A model generated the notes under the pieces. It was not told the origin of the DNA and made no database searches. It was given only the letters and a program-made list of their open reading frames with translations. From Fictibacillus solisalsi (GTDB lineage Bacteria > Bacillota > Bacilli > Bacillales > Fictibacillaceae), in NCBI RefSeq assembly GCF_900103485.1, contig NZ_FNHW01000001.1, positions 1,089,418-1,153,417 of the forward strand: 64,000 nucleotides of DNA, given 5' to 3'. Shown here one piece after another: positions 17,285-25,769 of the stretch. The position numbers and the translations under genes were made by a program. Each line of letters starts with the position of its first letter. The stretch's first letter is position 1.

Positions 17285-18202
17285 TTGAAAAAGTATCTGA
17301 TCAGGAGATTGCTGCAACTCATTCCAGTTCTATTCATCATTACTTTTGTCGTTTTCGTTTTGGTCTATTTAGCAGGTGATCCGGTTTCATTAATGCTGCC
17401 GGAAGATGCTTCGGAAGAAGATCGGGAAGCACTAAGAGAAGCACTTGGATTAAATGAACCTTTTTTATATCAATACTTTCATTTCTTAGGAGACTTGATC
17501 AGCGGAGATTTTGGAACATCGTTCCGATATAGTCAGGAAGCACTTCCATTAGTATTAGAGCGATTGCCCGCAACCTTTGAGCTCGCAGCAGCTTCCATGC
17601 TGGTAGCTATTGTTCTTGCGATCCCTCTTGGTATTTTTTCGGCACGAAAACGCAATAGTTTTGTAGATTTATTTATTACTGGAGGATCTGTACTTGGAAA
17701 AGCTATGCCAAACTTTTGGCTTGGAATCATGCTTATTCTTATGCTTGCGGTTAACTATCAAATATTTCCTGTTTCAGGAAGAGGAACGTTCGTTCATTTA
17801 GTTTTGCCAGCCATTACACTCGGTACAGGAGTAGCTGCTGAGATGACTCGGTTAATTCGATCAAGCATGCTGGAAATATTGCATCAGGATTATATTCGTA
17901 CGGCAAAAAGCAAAGGGGTTAGTGACACACTTGTTATCTTTAAACATGCGTTTAGAAACTCGCTCATTCCCGTTGTGACCATTACTTCATTGCAAATCTC
18001 TCATCTTGTAAGCGGAGCATTAATTACAGAAACAGTATTTTCTTGGCCAGGATTAGGTCAACTCTTAGTCCAAGCAGTAAACGGGAGAGACATGGCAGTC
18101 GTTCAGGCAGCCGTTTTTGTAATCGCTATTTTAGTTATCGTGATTAATCTAATTACAGACCTCGTTTATCGGCTCCTGGATCCGAGAATTAATTATTCCT
18201 AG
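17285..18202 (+). CDS. Peptide ABC importer permease, DppB-like
   Basis: A 305-aa inner-membrane protein with the usual first helix, a large extracytoplasmic loop and about six helices. The ATPase-contact loop is RTAKSKGVSDTLVIFKHAFRN at about 200-220, and DLVYRLLDPRI near the end is family-typical. TTG 17285 follows AAGGGGGG. It pairs with the DppC-like protein 11 bp downstream. Confidence 0.93.
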   Translation: MKKYLIRRLLQLIPVLFIITFVVFVLVYLAGDPVSLMLPEDASEEDREALREALGLNEPFLYQYFHFLGDLISGDFGTSFRYSQEALPLVLERLPATFELAAASMLVAIVLAIPLGIFSARKRNSFVDLFITGGSVLGKAMPNFWLGIMLILMLAVNYQIFPVSGRGTFVHLVLPAITLGTGVAAEMTRLIRSSMLEILHQDYIRTAKSKGVSDTLVIFKHAFRNSLIPVVTITSLQISHLVSGALITETVFSWPGLGQLLVQAVNGRDMAVVQAAVFVIAILVIVINLITDLVYRLLDPRINYS

Positions 18203-18213
18203 GAGGTGACATA

Positions 18214-19140
18214 GTGGAAGTAAATATAAAGACAAATTCCTTAGCTGATGCTAATAATTGCATAGCAAAGTCGAAACAAAGTTCCTTATGGCGTTGGCCA
18301 AAATTACTTCTTCAAAGTAAAACAGGGACGGTTGGTTTTTTGATCGTTTTCGTAGTCGTTTTTGTTGCTGTTTTCGCAGACTCTCTCGCTCCTCATAATC
18401 CCGCAGCAAATAATTTAGGAGATATGCTCAAGCCCCCCGCCTGGTTAGATGGTGGTACTTCTGCCTATTTACTCGGAACAGATAATTTGGGACGAGATAT
18501 ATTAAGCCGAATTATTCTTGGTACTAGGGTTTCTTTATTGGTAGGCATATTTTCGGTAGTTGTGGCTGGGATTATTGGTATTTTGATTGGTATTTTGGCC
18601 GGTTATTATGGTGGATTGATCGATAATATTTTAATGAGAATCGTAGACTCGTTTCTTGCTATTCCTAGTATTTTATTTATTTTAGTGGTACTTGCGGTTT
18701 TTGAACCAAGCATCATGGTCCTTATTATCGTAATTGGATTTACGAACTGGGTTACATATGCCAGGGTTGTAAGAGGTGAGGTTCTGAGCATTAAAGAACG
18801 AGAATTTGTAAAAGCATCAAAGTCTATCGGAACGAGGAATGGAATCATTATGCTAAAGCATATTTTCCCTAATATCATATCGTCGTTTATTGTTATTTCG
18901 ACACTAAGTGTTGCCACGACGATTATTTTGGAAGCCTCCCTAAGCTTTCTTGGATTGGGGATTCAGCCTCCTGAAATTTCATGGGGCGGTATGCTGACAG
19001 ATGGAAGAAATTATTTAGCCACGAATTGGTGGCTTGTAACCTTCCCTGGAATTGCTATTACTGTTACTGTTCTCGGTATTATTTTCTTAGGTGACTGGCT
19101 CCGAGATGTCCTTGATCCGAGAACACAAGGAAGAAAATAG
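18214..19140 (+). CDS. Peptide ABC importer permease, DppC-like
   Basis: A 308-aa partner permease with an N-terminal cytosolic extension and about six helices. It shows the DppC signatures LGTDNLGRDILSRIILGTR at about 88-106 and SLSFLGLGIQPPEISWGGML near 245. GTG 18214 follows AGGAGGTGACATA. Confidence 0.93.
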   Translation: MEVNIKTNSLADANNCIAKSKQSSLWRWPKLLLQSKTGTVGFLIVFVVVFVAVFADSLAPHNPAANNLGDMLKPPAWLDGGTSAYLLGTDNLGRDILSRIILGTRVSLLVGIFSVVVAGIIGILIGILAGYYGGLIDNILMRIVDSFLAIPSILFILVVLAVFEPSIMVLIIVIGFTNWVTYARVVRGEVLSIKEREFVKASKSIGTRNGIIMLKHIFPNIISSFIVISTLSVATTIILEASLSFLGLGIQPPEISWGGMLTDGRNYLATNWWLVTFPGIAITVTVLGIIFLGDWLRDVLDPRTQGRK

Positions 19141-19155
19141 AGAGGAGCTGAAATA

Positions 19156-20148
19156 ATGAGTGAAGCGGAAACACCACTATTAGAAGTAAGAAATTTACAA
19201 ACTCATTTTTTCACAGAGCTTGGGGTAGTACCTTCGGTTAACGGTGTATCCTTTTCAGTGAAAAAAGGGGAGACGATCGGAATTGTCGGCGAATCAGGCT
19301 GCGGTAAAAGTGTTACCTCATTATCTTTGCTTCAGTTAATTAGTGACCCAGGGAAAATTGTCGGTGGGGAAATATTGTTTAATGGGGAAGACTTAACGAG
19401 ATTATCTAACAAGCAAATGCGAAAAATTAGAGGAAACAAAATTTCGATGATTTTTCAAGAGCCGCTCACCTCTTTAAATCCGGTGTTTACAATTGGAAGC
19501 CAAATTTCAGAGGCCATCCGGCTTCACCAAAACGTAAACAAGGAAGAGGCAAAGGAAAAAGCAATAGTTATGCTTAAAAAAGTAGGGATTCCAAGAGCAG
19601 AAAAACACTATTATTCATTTCCTCACTTGCTTAGCGGTGGGATGAGACAAAGAGTCATGATTGCAATAGCTTTATCTTGCAATCCACAGCTATTAATTGC
19701 CGATGAGCCTACAACTGCGCTTGATGTAACAATCCAAGCTCAAATCTTGCTTTTAATGAAGCAATTAAGCACGGAATATCAAACTTCAATTATTATAATT
19801 ACTCATGATTTGGGTTTGGTGGCAGAAATGGCCGATCGGGTGGTCGTCATGTATGCTGGGCAGATTGTAGAACAAAACAATGTTTATGAGCTTTTCAAAA
19901 ATCCAAAACACCCGTATACAAAAGGGTTATTAAACAGTATTCCAAAAATTCATCAACTTAAAGATCAGTTAGAATCGATTGAAGGAAATGTCCCAATCCC
20001 ATCCCAATTGCCAGCAGGCTGCAAATTTCATCCAAGATGTGCTGCTGCCCTAGAAAAATGCAGATTCCAGGACCCGCCGCTTTTCCAGGCAAAACAAGGT
20101 GCGGAAGTTAGATGCTGGCTTCATCAAGAAGAGGTGATCGGGGTATGA
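19156..20148 (+). CDS. Peptide ABC importer ATPase, DppD-like
   Basis: A 330-aa ATPase. Walker A is GESGCGKSV, the signature [15 protein letters not shown], Walker [13 protein letters not shown], and the switch His is in ITHDLGLV. The C-terminal oligopeptide-transporter region holds four cysteines ([16 protein letters not shown]) typical of DppD/OppD proteins. Its last four bases overlap the next start. Confidence 0.93.
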   Translation: MSEAETPLLEVRNLQTHFFTELGVVPSVNGVSFSVKKGETIGIVGESGCGKSVTSLSLLQLISDPGKIVGGEILFNGEDLTRLSNKQMRKIRGNKISMIFQEPLTSLNPVFTIGSQISEAIRLHQNVNKEEAKEKAIVMLKKVGIPRAEKHYYSFPHLLSGGMRQRVMIAIALSCNPQLLIADEPTTALDVTIQAQILLLMKQLSTEYQTSIIIITHDLGLVAEMADRVVVMYAGQIVEQNNVYELFKNPKHPYTKGLLNSIPKIHQLKDQLESIEGNVPIPSQLPAGCKFHPRCAAALEKCRFQDPPLFQAKQGAEVRCWLHQEEVIGV

Positions 20149-21152
20149 CAATGACTAATGAAACAGAAACAAACCATGACTGCTTACTGAGAATAGAGGG
20201 ACTAAAAAAGTATTTCCCTATTCCATCAGGCTTATTTGGAAAATCAAAGCAGTTTCTAAAAGCAGTTGATGGAGTGGATCTATTTGTAAAAAAAGGTGAG
20301 ACTCTAGGGATTGTTGGCGAATCAGGATGTGGAAAATCAACGACAGGCAATACGATTCTTAGGTTGCTTGAGCCTACCGAAGGAAAAATTGTTTTCGAAG
20401 GTAAGGATATTACAAGATTATCGGAGCGCGGCATGCAAAAGATCAGGAAAGATATTCAGATGGTGTTTCAAGATCCCTTCTCATCCTTAAATCCGAGAAT
20501 GAGAGTTTTCGATATTATTGCGGAGCCGCTTAGAACGCATAAGGCTGCAAAAGGCAGGGTCCTTGAAGAAAAGATTTTTGAACTTATGGAAACAGTCGGA
20601 TTAGATCGTTCTTTTGTCAGACGATATCCTCATGAGTTTAGCGGAGGTCAAAGGCAAAGAATTGGCATCGCCCGTGCTCTTGCATTAAAACCAAAACTAA
20701 TCATTTGTGATGAACCTGTTTCTGCTTTAGATGTGTCAATACAAGCCCAAATCTTAAATTTATTGCTCGAGCTGCAGAAAAAATTTAATTTAACTTATAT
20801 TTTCATAGCACATGGCATTCCGGCAGTAAAATACATTAGTGACCGAATAGCTGTTATGTATATGGGAGAAGTGGTTGAACTCGCTGGAAAAGAAGAACTG
20901 TTTAGTCATACGATGCACCCATATACAAGTGGTCTCATCTCTGCCGTACCGTTACCAGATCCAACCTTAAGAGAAAGAAATAATCGAATCCTATTGGAAG
21001 AAGATTTTCCAGATCAAACCAATCTCCCTAAAGGCTGCCGCTTTTATTCAAGGTGCCCGTTTCGGAAGGATAAATGTAAAGAAGAAAAACCTCTTTTTAG
21101 AGAAGTTCGCAAAGAGCATGTTGTGTCCTGTCATTACCCGATCATCCAATAA
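20145..21152 (+). CDS. Peptide ABC importer ATPase, DppF-like
   Basis: A 335-aa ATPase with Walker [10 protein letters not shown], signature [15 protein letters not shown] and Walker [13 protein letters not shown]. The switch region is odd: relatives read SHDLSVV, while here it reads AHGIPAV, keeping the histidine but losing the aspartate. The C-terminal CRFYSRCPF and KCKEEKP motifs are intact. ATG 20145 overlaps the stop of the DppD-like gene (ATGA), so an earlier in-frame start at 20112 is unlikely. Confidence 0.92.
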   Translation: MTMTNETETNHDCLLRIEGLKKYFPIPSGLFGKSKQFLKAVDGVDLFVKKGETLGIVGESGCGKSTTGNTILRLLEPTEGKIVFEGKDITRLSERGMQKIRKDIQMVFQDPFSSLNPRMRVFDIIAEPLRTHKAAKGRVLEEKIFELMETVGLDRSFVRRYPHEFSGGQRQRIGIARALALKPKLIICDEPVSALDVSIQAQILNLLLELQKKFNLTYIFIAHGIPAVKYISDRIAVMYMGEVVELAGKEELFSHTMHPYTSGLISAVPLPDPTLRERNNRILLEEDFPDQTNLPKGCRFYSRCPFRKDKCKEEKPLFREVRKEHVVSCHYPIIQ

Positions 21153-21197
21153 GAAGGCTTTTGTTTATTAAATGGAGTGAGGAAAGGTCGTGAAAGT

Positions 21198-22319
21198 ATG
21201 AAAATCGTTGTTGTTGGTTCTGGTATTGTCGGAGCCAGTGCAGCATACCATTTGGCAAAAAAAGGAGCCGAAGTAGTAATCGTGGATAAACTTCATGAGG
21301 GCCAAGCAACCGCAGCGGGTGCAGGTATTGTTTGTCCATGGATATCGAGTGTTGAAAATGAAGACTGGTTCACGCTTGCTAAAGGAGGAGCCTGTTACTA
21401 TCCTTCATTAATCGCACAATTAAAAGAAGATGGAGAGAATGATCTTGGGTACGGCATGGTAGGTGCACTCGCTGTCAGCAGCAATATAGATGAGTTAGAT
21501 GAGATCGAACTTAAAGTAAAAAAGCACCAAGCGGAAATCCCTGATGTGGGGGAAGTGAGCCGTCTATCGGCGGAAGAAGCTCGCCTGCTCTTTCCTCCTT
21601 TGAGCGAAGACCTTGCTGCGATCCATGTTACTGGTGCGGCTCGAGTAGATGGAAGACTATTAAGGGATGCCTTGATAAGAGGGGCTGTGAAACATGGAGC
21701 ATTGTCCTATTCGGGTGAAGCTAAGCTTAAAGCAGTGAGCAGTAAAATAACAGGCGTACATGTAAATGATGATTTTATTACAGCCGACTCTATTGTGATA
21801 TCAGCAGGTGCTTGGGCTGCACAGTTATTAGCTCCATTTGATATACAAGTACCTATTGAACCTCAAAAAGGGCAAATTGTTCATTTAAAGCTTGAACAGC
21901 AAGAGACATCGAAGTGGCCCGTAATCCTTCCGCAAAGCAGCCATTATCTAGTCAGTTTCGATGATTCAAGGGTCGTTGTAGGCGCTACAAGGGAAACCGG
22001 TTCTGGATTTGATTATCGAATCACAGCAGCCGGATTACTAGAGGTGTTAGGAGAGGCTTTATCTGTTGCACCCGGACTTTCAAATAGTAAAGTACATGAA
22101 GTCAGAGTTGGGTTTCGGCCAGCTGGGCCAGATATTCTCCCTTTGCTTGGACCTGTACCTTCAATAGAAGGATTAGTGATCGCTACCGGCCTCGGTGCAT
22201 CAGGGTTAACGATGGGTCCTTATTCAGGGAAATTAGCGGCAAGTCTCGCAATGAACGAAAAACTCGAAATTGATATCACTCCATTTGATCCTTTTAGAAG
22301 GACTTTGAAGGTGCAATAA
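21198..22319 (+). CDS. DAO-family FAD-dependent oxidase
   Basis: A 373-aa flavoprotein of the glycine oxidase/D-amino-acid dehydrogenase fold, distinct from the one at 12549. The N-terminal FAD fold is VVVGSGIVGASAAYHLAKKG, and the C-terminal part reads VRVGFRPAGPDILPLLGPVP. It is the last gene of the peptidase-importer unit and so probably oxidises the amino acid released by the M20 enzyme. No Fe-S partner is encoded beside it, so oxygen or quinone may be the acceptor. ATG 21198 is 9 nt after AGGAAAGG. Confidence 0.88.
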   Translation: MKIVVVGSGIVGASAAYHLAKKGAEVVIVDKLHEGQATAAGAGIVCPWISSVENEDWFTLAKGGACYYPSLIAQLKEDGENDLGYGMVGALAVSSNIDELDEIELKVKKHQAEIPDVGEVSRLSAEEARLLFPPLSEDLAAIHVTGAARVDGRLLRDALIRGAVKHGALSYSGEAKLKAVSSKITGVHVNDDFITADSIVISAGAWAAQLLAPFDIQVPIEPQKGQIVHLKLEQQETSKWPVILPQSSHYLVSFDDSRVVVGATRETGSGFDYRITAAGLLEVLGEALSVAPGLSNSKVHEVRVGFRPAGPDILPLLGPVPSIEGLVIATGLGASGLTMGPYSGKLAASLAMNEKLEIDITPFDPFRRTLKVQ

Positions 22320-22385
22320 GTAGAATAGTAATACTGTGTAAAAAAGAAGCTGTAATTTAAAACAAGATGAGGAGGAGACATATCG

Positions 22386-22486
22386 ATGACAGAATACATT
22401 AAAGTGGGAAAGGTGGCTCGTGTTCTCTATGAATTTATGAATTTATTAATTTAGAAGCTCTCCCAGGCAGCGGTTTGGAGCCTGAC
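22386..22486 (+). pseudogene. glcB: Malate synthase G (glcB) N-terminal remnant
   Basis: After a good ribosome binding site (GAGGAGGAG) the frame MTEYIKVGKVARVLYEF matches the start of malate synthase G. An 8-bp tandem duplication (TATGAATT twice, 22428-22443) shifts the frame and leads to TAG. Removing one copy restores FINLEALPGSGLEPD, the family's next conserved stretch. The rest of the roughly 720-residue enzyme is gone. The sequence runs into another relic at about 22482. Confidence 0.8.
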
Positions 22487-22642
22487 TTTATTGTTAGAGA
22501 CATTAAAGGATCCTTTAGAAGAAACAAGGTTAAATTCTGTAATGGCTCTAGAAGGTATCGGAAACCCTGTGTAATAAATGAATTGAAAGAAATGGAGAAC
22601 TTAGAGTCAGACGAGGATGTAATAGAAGCCATTCAGAGTTAG
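22482..22642 (+). pseudogene. Remnant of a HEAT-repeat-like protein C-terminus
   Basis: One frame reads LLLETLKDPLEETRLNSVMA and continues LEGIGNPV before a stop. A +1 shift gives VINELKEMENLESDEDVIE and a final TAG at 22640. The spacing of hydrophobic residues and the KDPxxxxRLNAxxAL-like pattern resemble HEAT/PBS-lyase repeats. It is fused directly to the malate synthase relic, so a deletion probably joined the two. Confidence 0.55.
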
Positions 22643-22669
22643 GCAAACCAGTTATCAAAGAAATCTAAG

Positions 22670-22698
22670 AAGAGTGGGCGATGCCTGCTCTTTTTTAT
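22670..22698 (+). terminator. Terminator after the relic pair
   Basis: AGAGTGGGC, GAT loop, GCCTGCTCT followed by TTTTTT. It presumably ended the original gene. Confidence 0.6.
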
Positions 22699-22728
22699 TA
22701 TGGCTTTTGATAACAATTGTCTTTTTAT

Positions 22729-22759
22729 AAAAGAAAAAGAACGGAATATAACCGTTCTT
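22729..22759 (-). terminator. Terminator of the isochorismatase-like gene
   Basis: AGAACGG (22738-22744) pairs with CCGTTCT (22752-22758). On the minus strand it is followed by TTTTTCTTTT. Confidence 0.75.
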
Positions 22760-22767
22760 AAATGAAT

Positions 22768-23295
22768 TTATAATGTTGGTTGACCATCAGTGACAGTTAG
22801 GAAGCGATTATTCCAAATAGACTCATGATGACTAATAATATCCCTTGCATTTAAAACTACGCCATTTAATGTACTGTGTGTCCCTTTGAAAAGTAGATTT
22901 TTTTGATACCCTAAACTAAAGGCAACTCTAATTGTTGTGTCGAGGCAAAACTCAGTCTGTGCTCCTGCAAAAATAAGTTGTTCTATTCCATTGTTTCTTA
23001 AGTAATCTAAGAGTTCAGTTTGATAGAATGAATCCCATTTAGATTTTTTGATGATTTTATCGGTAGATGATATTAGTAAATTTTTATGTAATTTCCAGTC
23101 ATTTTTACCTTCAAAGAGTTCGTCTTGTTTGTTTGGACTAGTATGTTGAATGAAGATAACTTGAATACTTTTTTCATGAGCCTGCTTAATTAGCTTGTTA
23201 ATATTACTGACTAATTGTTCATTATCAAATAAATAGTTTTGTGGATAATTGAAAAAAATTTCCTGCATATCAACAATTATTAGAGCCTGTTTCAT
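22768..23295 (-). CDS. Cysteine hydrolase, isochorismatase family
   Basis: A 175-aa protein of the isochorismatase/nicotinamidase fold. The catalytic triad can be read: Asp9 in IIVDMQ, a lysine at about 84 in KKSKWDSF, and Cys117 in TEFCLDTT preceded by the family's FAGAQTE strand. The fold hydrolyses amides or vinyl ethers (nicotinamide, isochorismate, N-carbamoyl amines). The substrate here is not evident. It is a single gene with its own terminator. Confidence 0.9.
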   Translation of the reverse strand: MKQALIIVDMQEIFFNYPQNYLFDNEQLVSNINKLIKQAHEKSIQVIFIQHTSPNKQDELFEGKNDWKLHKNLLISSTDKIIKKSKWDSFYQTELLDYLRNNGIEQLIFAGAQTEFCLDTTIRVAFSLGYQKNLLFKGTHSTLNGVVLNARDIISHHESIWNNRFLTVTDGQPTL

Positions 23296-23532
23296 CGATT
23301 AACACTTCCTGTTCGTTTCTTTTTAAATATAACAGGTGGCAACCGCAAAGGGAATGCCCTTGTTTAACTAGCTTTGATGGGTATTGGTACGGCGGGAATT
23401 AAATATTTCTTAGAATCACGCGAGAACAGATAACTGATAGCCCTCACGTCTTCTTCAATTTTCATATAAAGCTGCTTAAAAAGCCAAGTATATATGAATA
23501 GAATGAAGGAAGTAGATATGGGAGGTTATATA

Positions 23533-23592
23533 ATGAACGGGGAAGCTACATCTTTGCATGCTGATACCGGTGTTAGACATAGGCCAAATTAA
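23533..23592 (+). pseudogene. Fragment duplicating the start of the DUF2935 gene at 28691-29530
   Basis: ATG 23533 behind GGGAGGTTA gives MNGEATSLHADTGVRHRPN and a stop. The first 14 residues match MNGEDTPLHADTGV of the intact DUF2935 gene, and the bases match almost exactly over about 43 nt. The similarity ends abruptly, so this is a truncated second copy, in opposite orientation. Confidence 0.8.
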
Positions 23593-23667
23593 AAGTCCCT
23601 CACCTAAATTGTAACTAGTTCTCTTTTGGGGTACAAAAAGTTAAAATCGCATATAAATTAGCAATCG

Positions 23668-23696
23668 AAAAAGCACTGCAAAACGCAGTGCTTTTT
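23668..23696. terminator. Bidirectional terminator
   Basis: AAAAAGCACTGC, loop AAAAC, GCAGTGCTTTTT. It can serve the leftward GNAT gene or a lost rightward gene. Confidence 0.8.
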
Positions 23697-23762
23697 ACAT
23701 TTATAATTGGATTAAATTAGACGGAGCTTTGTTCAATAAACGTCCCGATTGTTAAAAAACAA

Positions 23763-24290
23763 CTATGATTTATTTATTTCCAGACGCCAATTGTTACAAT
23801 GCATGAAATTACCTGGTGGGTACTCAAATTTGCAATCTGATATTAATGAAAAGTTGAGCTTTCGACAAATGGCATTTGAAGCAGAATTTTCAACCGAAGG
23901 GAAAGCGTGGATGTATTGATATTTCCTTTCCTTAATTGCTTCATTAATTGCTAGTCTGACGGCATGTGTTGCTATCCCTCTCCCCTGAAATTGGGGTAGT
24001 ATGCTCCATCCAATTTCATAAACACATTCATTATTCCAATTTGATTGCCAATATACAACTGAACCAACCACTTCAAAATCGGGACTTAGGGTAATACTAA
24101 ATACTTTCCCCTTTTCACCAAGTTCAAGATACCTTTTATGACGCTTTAGAACCTGTTCATTACTTTCAGACCCTCCGAGATGTTCCATCATTTCTGGTGT
24201 GTTTAATTTAACAAGTAGATCAAGGTCTTTGTCTTCCCAATTGTTAATTTGTATTTGTCGTTCTTTAATTTGTTTTGAAATAACGTCCAT
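23763..24290 (-). CDS. GNAT family N-acetyltransferase (RimJ/RimL type)
   Basis: A 175-aa acetyltransferase of the Acetyltransf_3 group. The acetyl-CoA-binding loop is QFQGRGIATHAV at about 98-109, followed by the AFPSVENSASNAICRKLNF motif typical of RimJ/RimL-like enzymes. The target (an amine, antibiotic or protein N-terminus) cannot be told from sequence. It is a stand-alone gene in the accessory region. Confidence 0.88.
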   Translation of the reverse strand: MDVISKQIKERQIQINNWEDKDLDLLVKLNTPEMMEHLGGSESNEQVLKRHKRYLELGEKGKVFSITLSPDFEVVGSVVYWQSNWNNECVYEIGWSILPQFQGRGIATHAVRLAINEAIKERKYQYIHAFPSVENSASNAICRKLNFSLISDCKFEYPPGNFMHCNNWRLEINKS

Positions 24291-24423
24291 CTCCTTAAAT
24301 TTATTATTTTTTCTCCTCTTGTTTACTACTTTTTAATTTCAACAACGTGTTCCCCTATGTCTTCACTACCGTCTAACCCTGTAAACGATACGATCACCCG
24401 ACAAGCTGAATGAGTCTGACTCG

Positions 24424-24478
24424 TAAAAAAAGCAGTGACGGACTAAGAACTCGGAAGACCTAGACTGCCGCTGCTTTT
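24424..24478 (-). terminator. Terminator of the DHFR-like gene
   Basis: Read leftward, AAAAGCAG and CTGCTTTTTTT enclose a partly self-complementary 38-nt interior. The T-run is on the minus strand. Confidence 0.5.
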
Positions 24479-24525
24479 GCTGTGCTAACGTAATCCGTTA
24501 GCGTCATCTGCTTTAGGGGACAAGG

Positions 24526-25101
24526 TCATCTAACCGTCTGGTAAACGAGGCCTATGGCTCCAGAATCAAATGTCTTGTTTTCGATAAGTTTAAGATTGAT
24601 CTTCTCCTTGAGACCTTTGAATAACAGCAACCCGCTGCCGATCAGGACGGGAGACACCGTAATTTTATACTCATCTATTAAATCAAACTGCATAAGGTAG
24701 TGTGCGAACCTAGGACTGCCGAGGATGACCATATCCTTGCCTGGCTGCTGTTTGAGGTTCTTGATCTCTTCCTCGACATCTTCTTTCACCAGTCGGGAAT
24801 TGTTCCATTCGACTTTCTCCAGCGTTGTTGAAAAAACGATTTTGGCTGTCTTTTCGATCCACTCGGCATGATTCCGTTCATGCTGCGAAGCTGATGGGTT
24901 CGAAGGCACAGATGGCCAGTAACTGTGCATCATCTGATAAGTCCCACGTCCCCAAATGACAGTGTCGGCAGTACTCAGAATTTCTTTCGCGTGTTTCTCC
25001 AAATCAGCATCGTAGGAAACCCAGCCAATGTCCATTTCACCGTTAGGCCCTTCTACAAAACCGTCAAGCGATGCGTGAAGAAATAGAACGAGTTTTCTCA
25101 T
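24526..25101 (-). CDS. Dihydrofolate reductase-like protein, RibD C-terminal domain (YyaP/YwjB type)
   Basis: A 191-aa single-domain protein of the RibD_C/DHFR superfamily. It begins MRKLVLFLHASLDGFVEGPN, the usual N-terminal strand and loop, then DTVIWGRGTYQMM (NADPH-binding side) and MVILGSPRFAHYLMQFDLIDEY. B. subtilis has several such paralogues without a proven role. It is usually not the true folate-pathway DHFR. It stands alone. Confidence 0.88.
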   Translation of the reverse strand: MRKLVLFLHASLDGFVEGPNGEMDIGWVSYDADLEKHAKEILSTADTVIWGRGTYQMMHSYWPSVPSNPSASQHERNHAEWIEKTAKIVFSTTLEKVEWNNSRLVKEDVEEEIKNLKQQPGKDMVILGSPRFAHYLMQFDLIDEYKITVSPVLIGSGLLLFKGLKEKINLKLIENKTFDSGAIGLVYQTVR

Positions 25102-25291
25102 TTACAGTTCTCCTTTGTTCATGAGGGATATCTACATTATACATTAACTGCATTTCAAAGCGCTGCGCCGAAAAATCCATCGGGGATTGATTGGCGAACC
25201 AAAAATATTTTAGCACCTCGGGAGAGTTTTTTTCATACAACGCTGAAAGCTTTTTGGAACCCTTGGCCTAGCCTAGGGTTTTCTTTTCTAT

Positions 25292-25339
25292 AATAAAAAG
25301 GAGCTGATTCAGCGCATCGTGTGCAATGTATCAGCTCCT
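25292..25339 (-). terminator. Terminator of the ASCH gene
   Basis: AGGAGCTGAT (25299-25308) pairs with ATCAGCTCCT (25330-25339), followed leftward by a T-run. It overlaps the last bases of the gene. Confidence 0.85.
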
Positions 25340-25769
25340 ATAAAATTAAATCATGCTCCCATAATCCTAGCTTTCCCTTTGCTGGAATAAATTCATCCAG
25401 CATCTGCATATCCTCAACTACCCAAGCATAACCTCCCACTATAAAGTCACCCATAAAATAGTCATTCCCTGATACGATTCGACCATCCTCCAGAATGGCC
25501 CATGTCTCATTGTTTTCTGTTACCTTCAAACAATCTACAAGTTTGCATACAGCAATGATCTGGCCAGTTGGAAGATTCTCTGGTGTGTATCCATGCTTAC
25601 CAAGCAATGACTTTATGGCTATATGGTTAGAGACGTCTTTATCTATTTTTTTACTTGTGTGAATGGCAAGTGGCCCCCGATAGTTTGTTCTCCATGACCT
25701 TGTTTCATATGTTGCCTCTCTAAGGACAAAAAGGCTTGCCCATGGCTGGATCATTGATAAAACCTTCAT
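25338..25769 (-). CDS. ASCH domain protein
   Basis: A 143-aa protein with an ASCH/PUA-like fold: KVLSMIQPWASLFV at the start, TRSWRTNYRGPLAIHTSKK at about 28-46 and the end GKLGLWEHDL. ASCH domains bind RNA or modified nucleobases, and one characterised member is an N4-acetylcytidine amidohydrolase. The function here is unproven. ATG 25769 sits 8 nt after GGAGG. A TTG five codons upstream overlaps that ribosome binding site and is rejected. Confidence 0.85.
   Translation of the reverse strand: MKVLSMIQPWASLFVLREATYETRSWRTNYRGPLAIHTSKKIDKDVSNHIAIKSLLGKHGYTPENLPTGQIIAVCKLVDCLKVTENNETWAILEDGRIVSGNDYFMGDFIVGGYAWVVEDMQMLDEFIPAKGKLGLWEHDLIL

Larger units (their letters stand above)
23296..23762. 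other. Intergenic region with a gene fragment and a bidirectional terminator
   Basis: Apart from the DUF2935 N-terminal fragment at 23533 and the hairpin at 23668 no gene is visible. The stretch 23340-23480 shows no recognisable reading frame. Confidence 0.5.
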
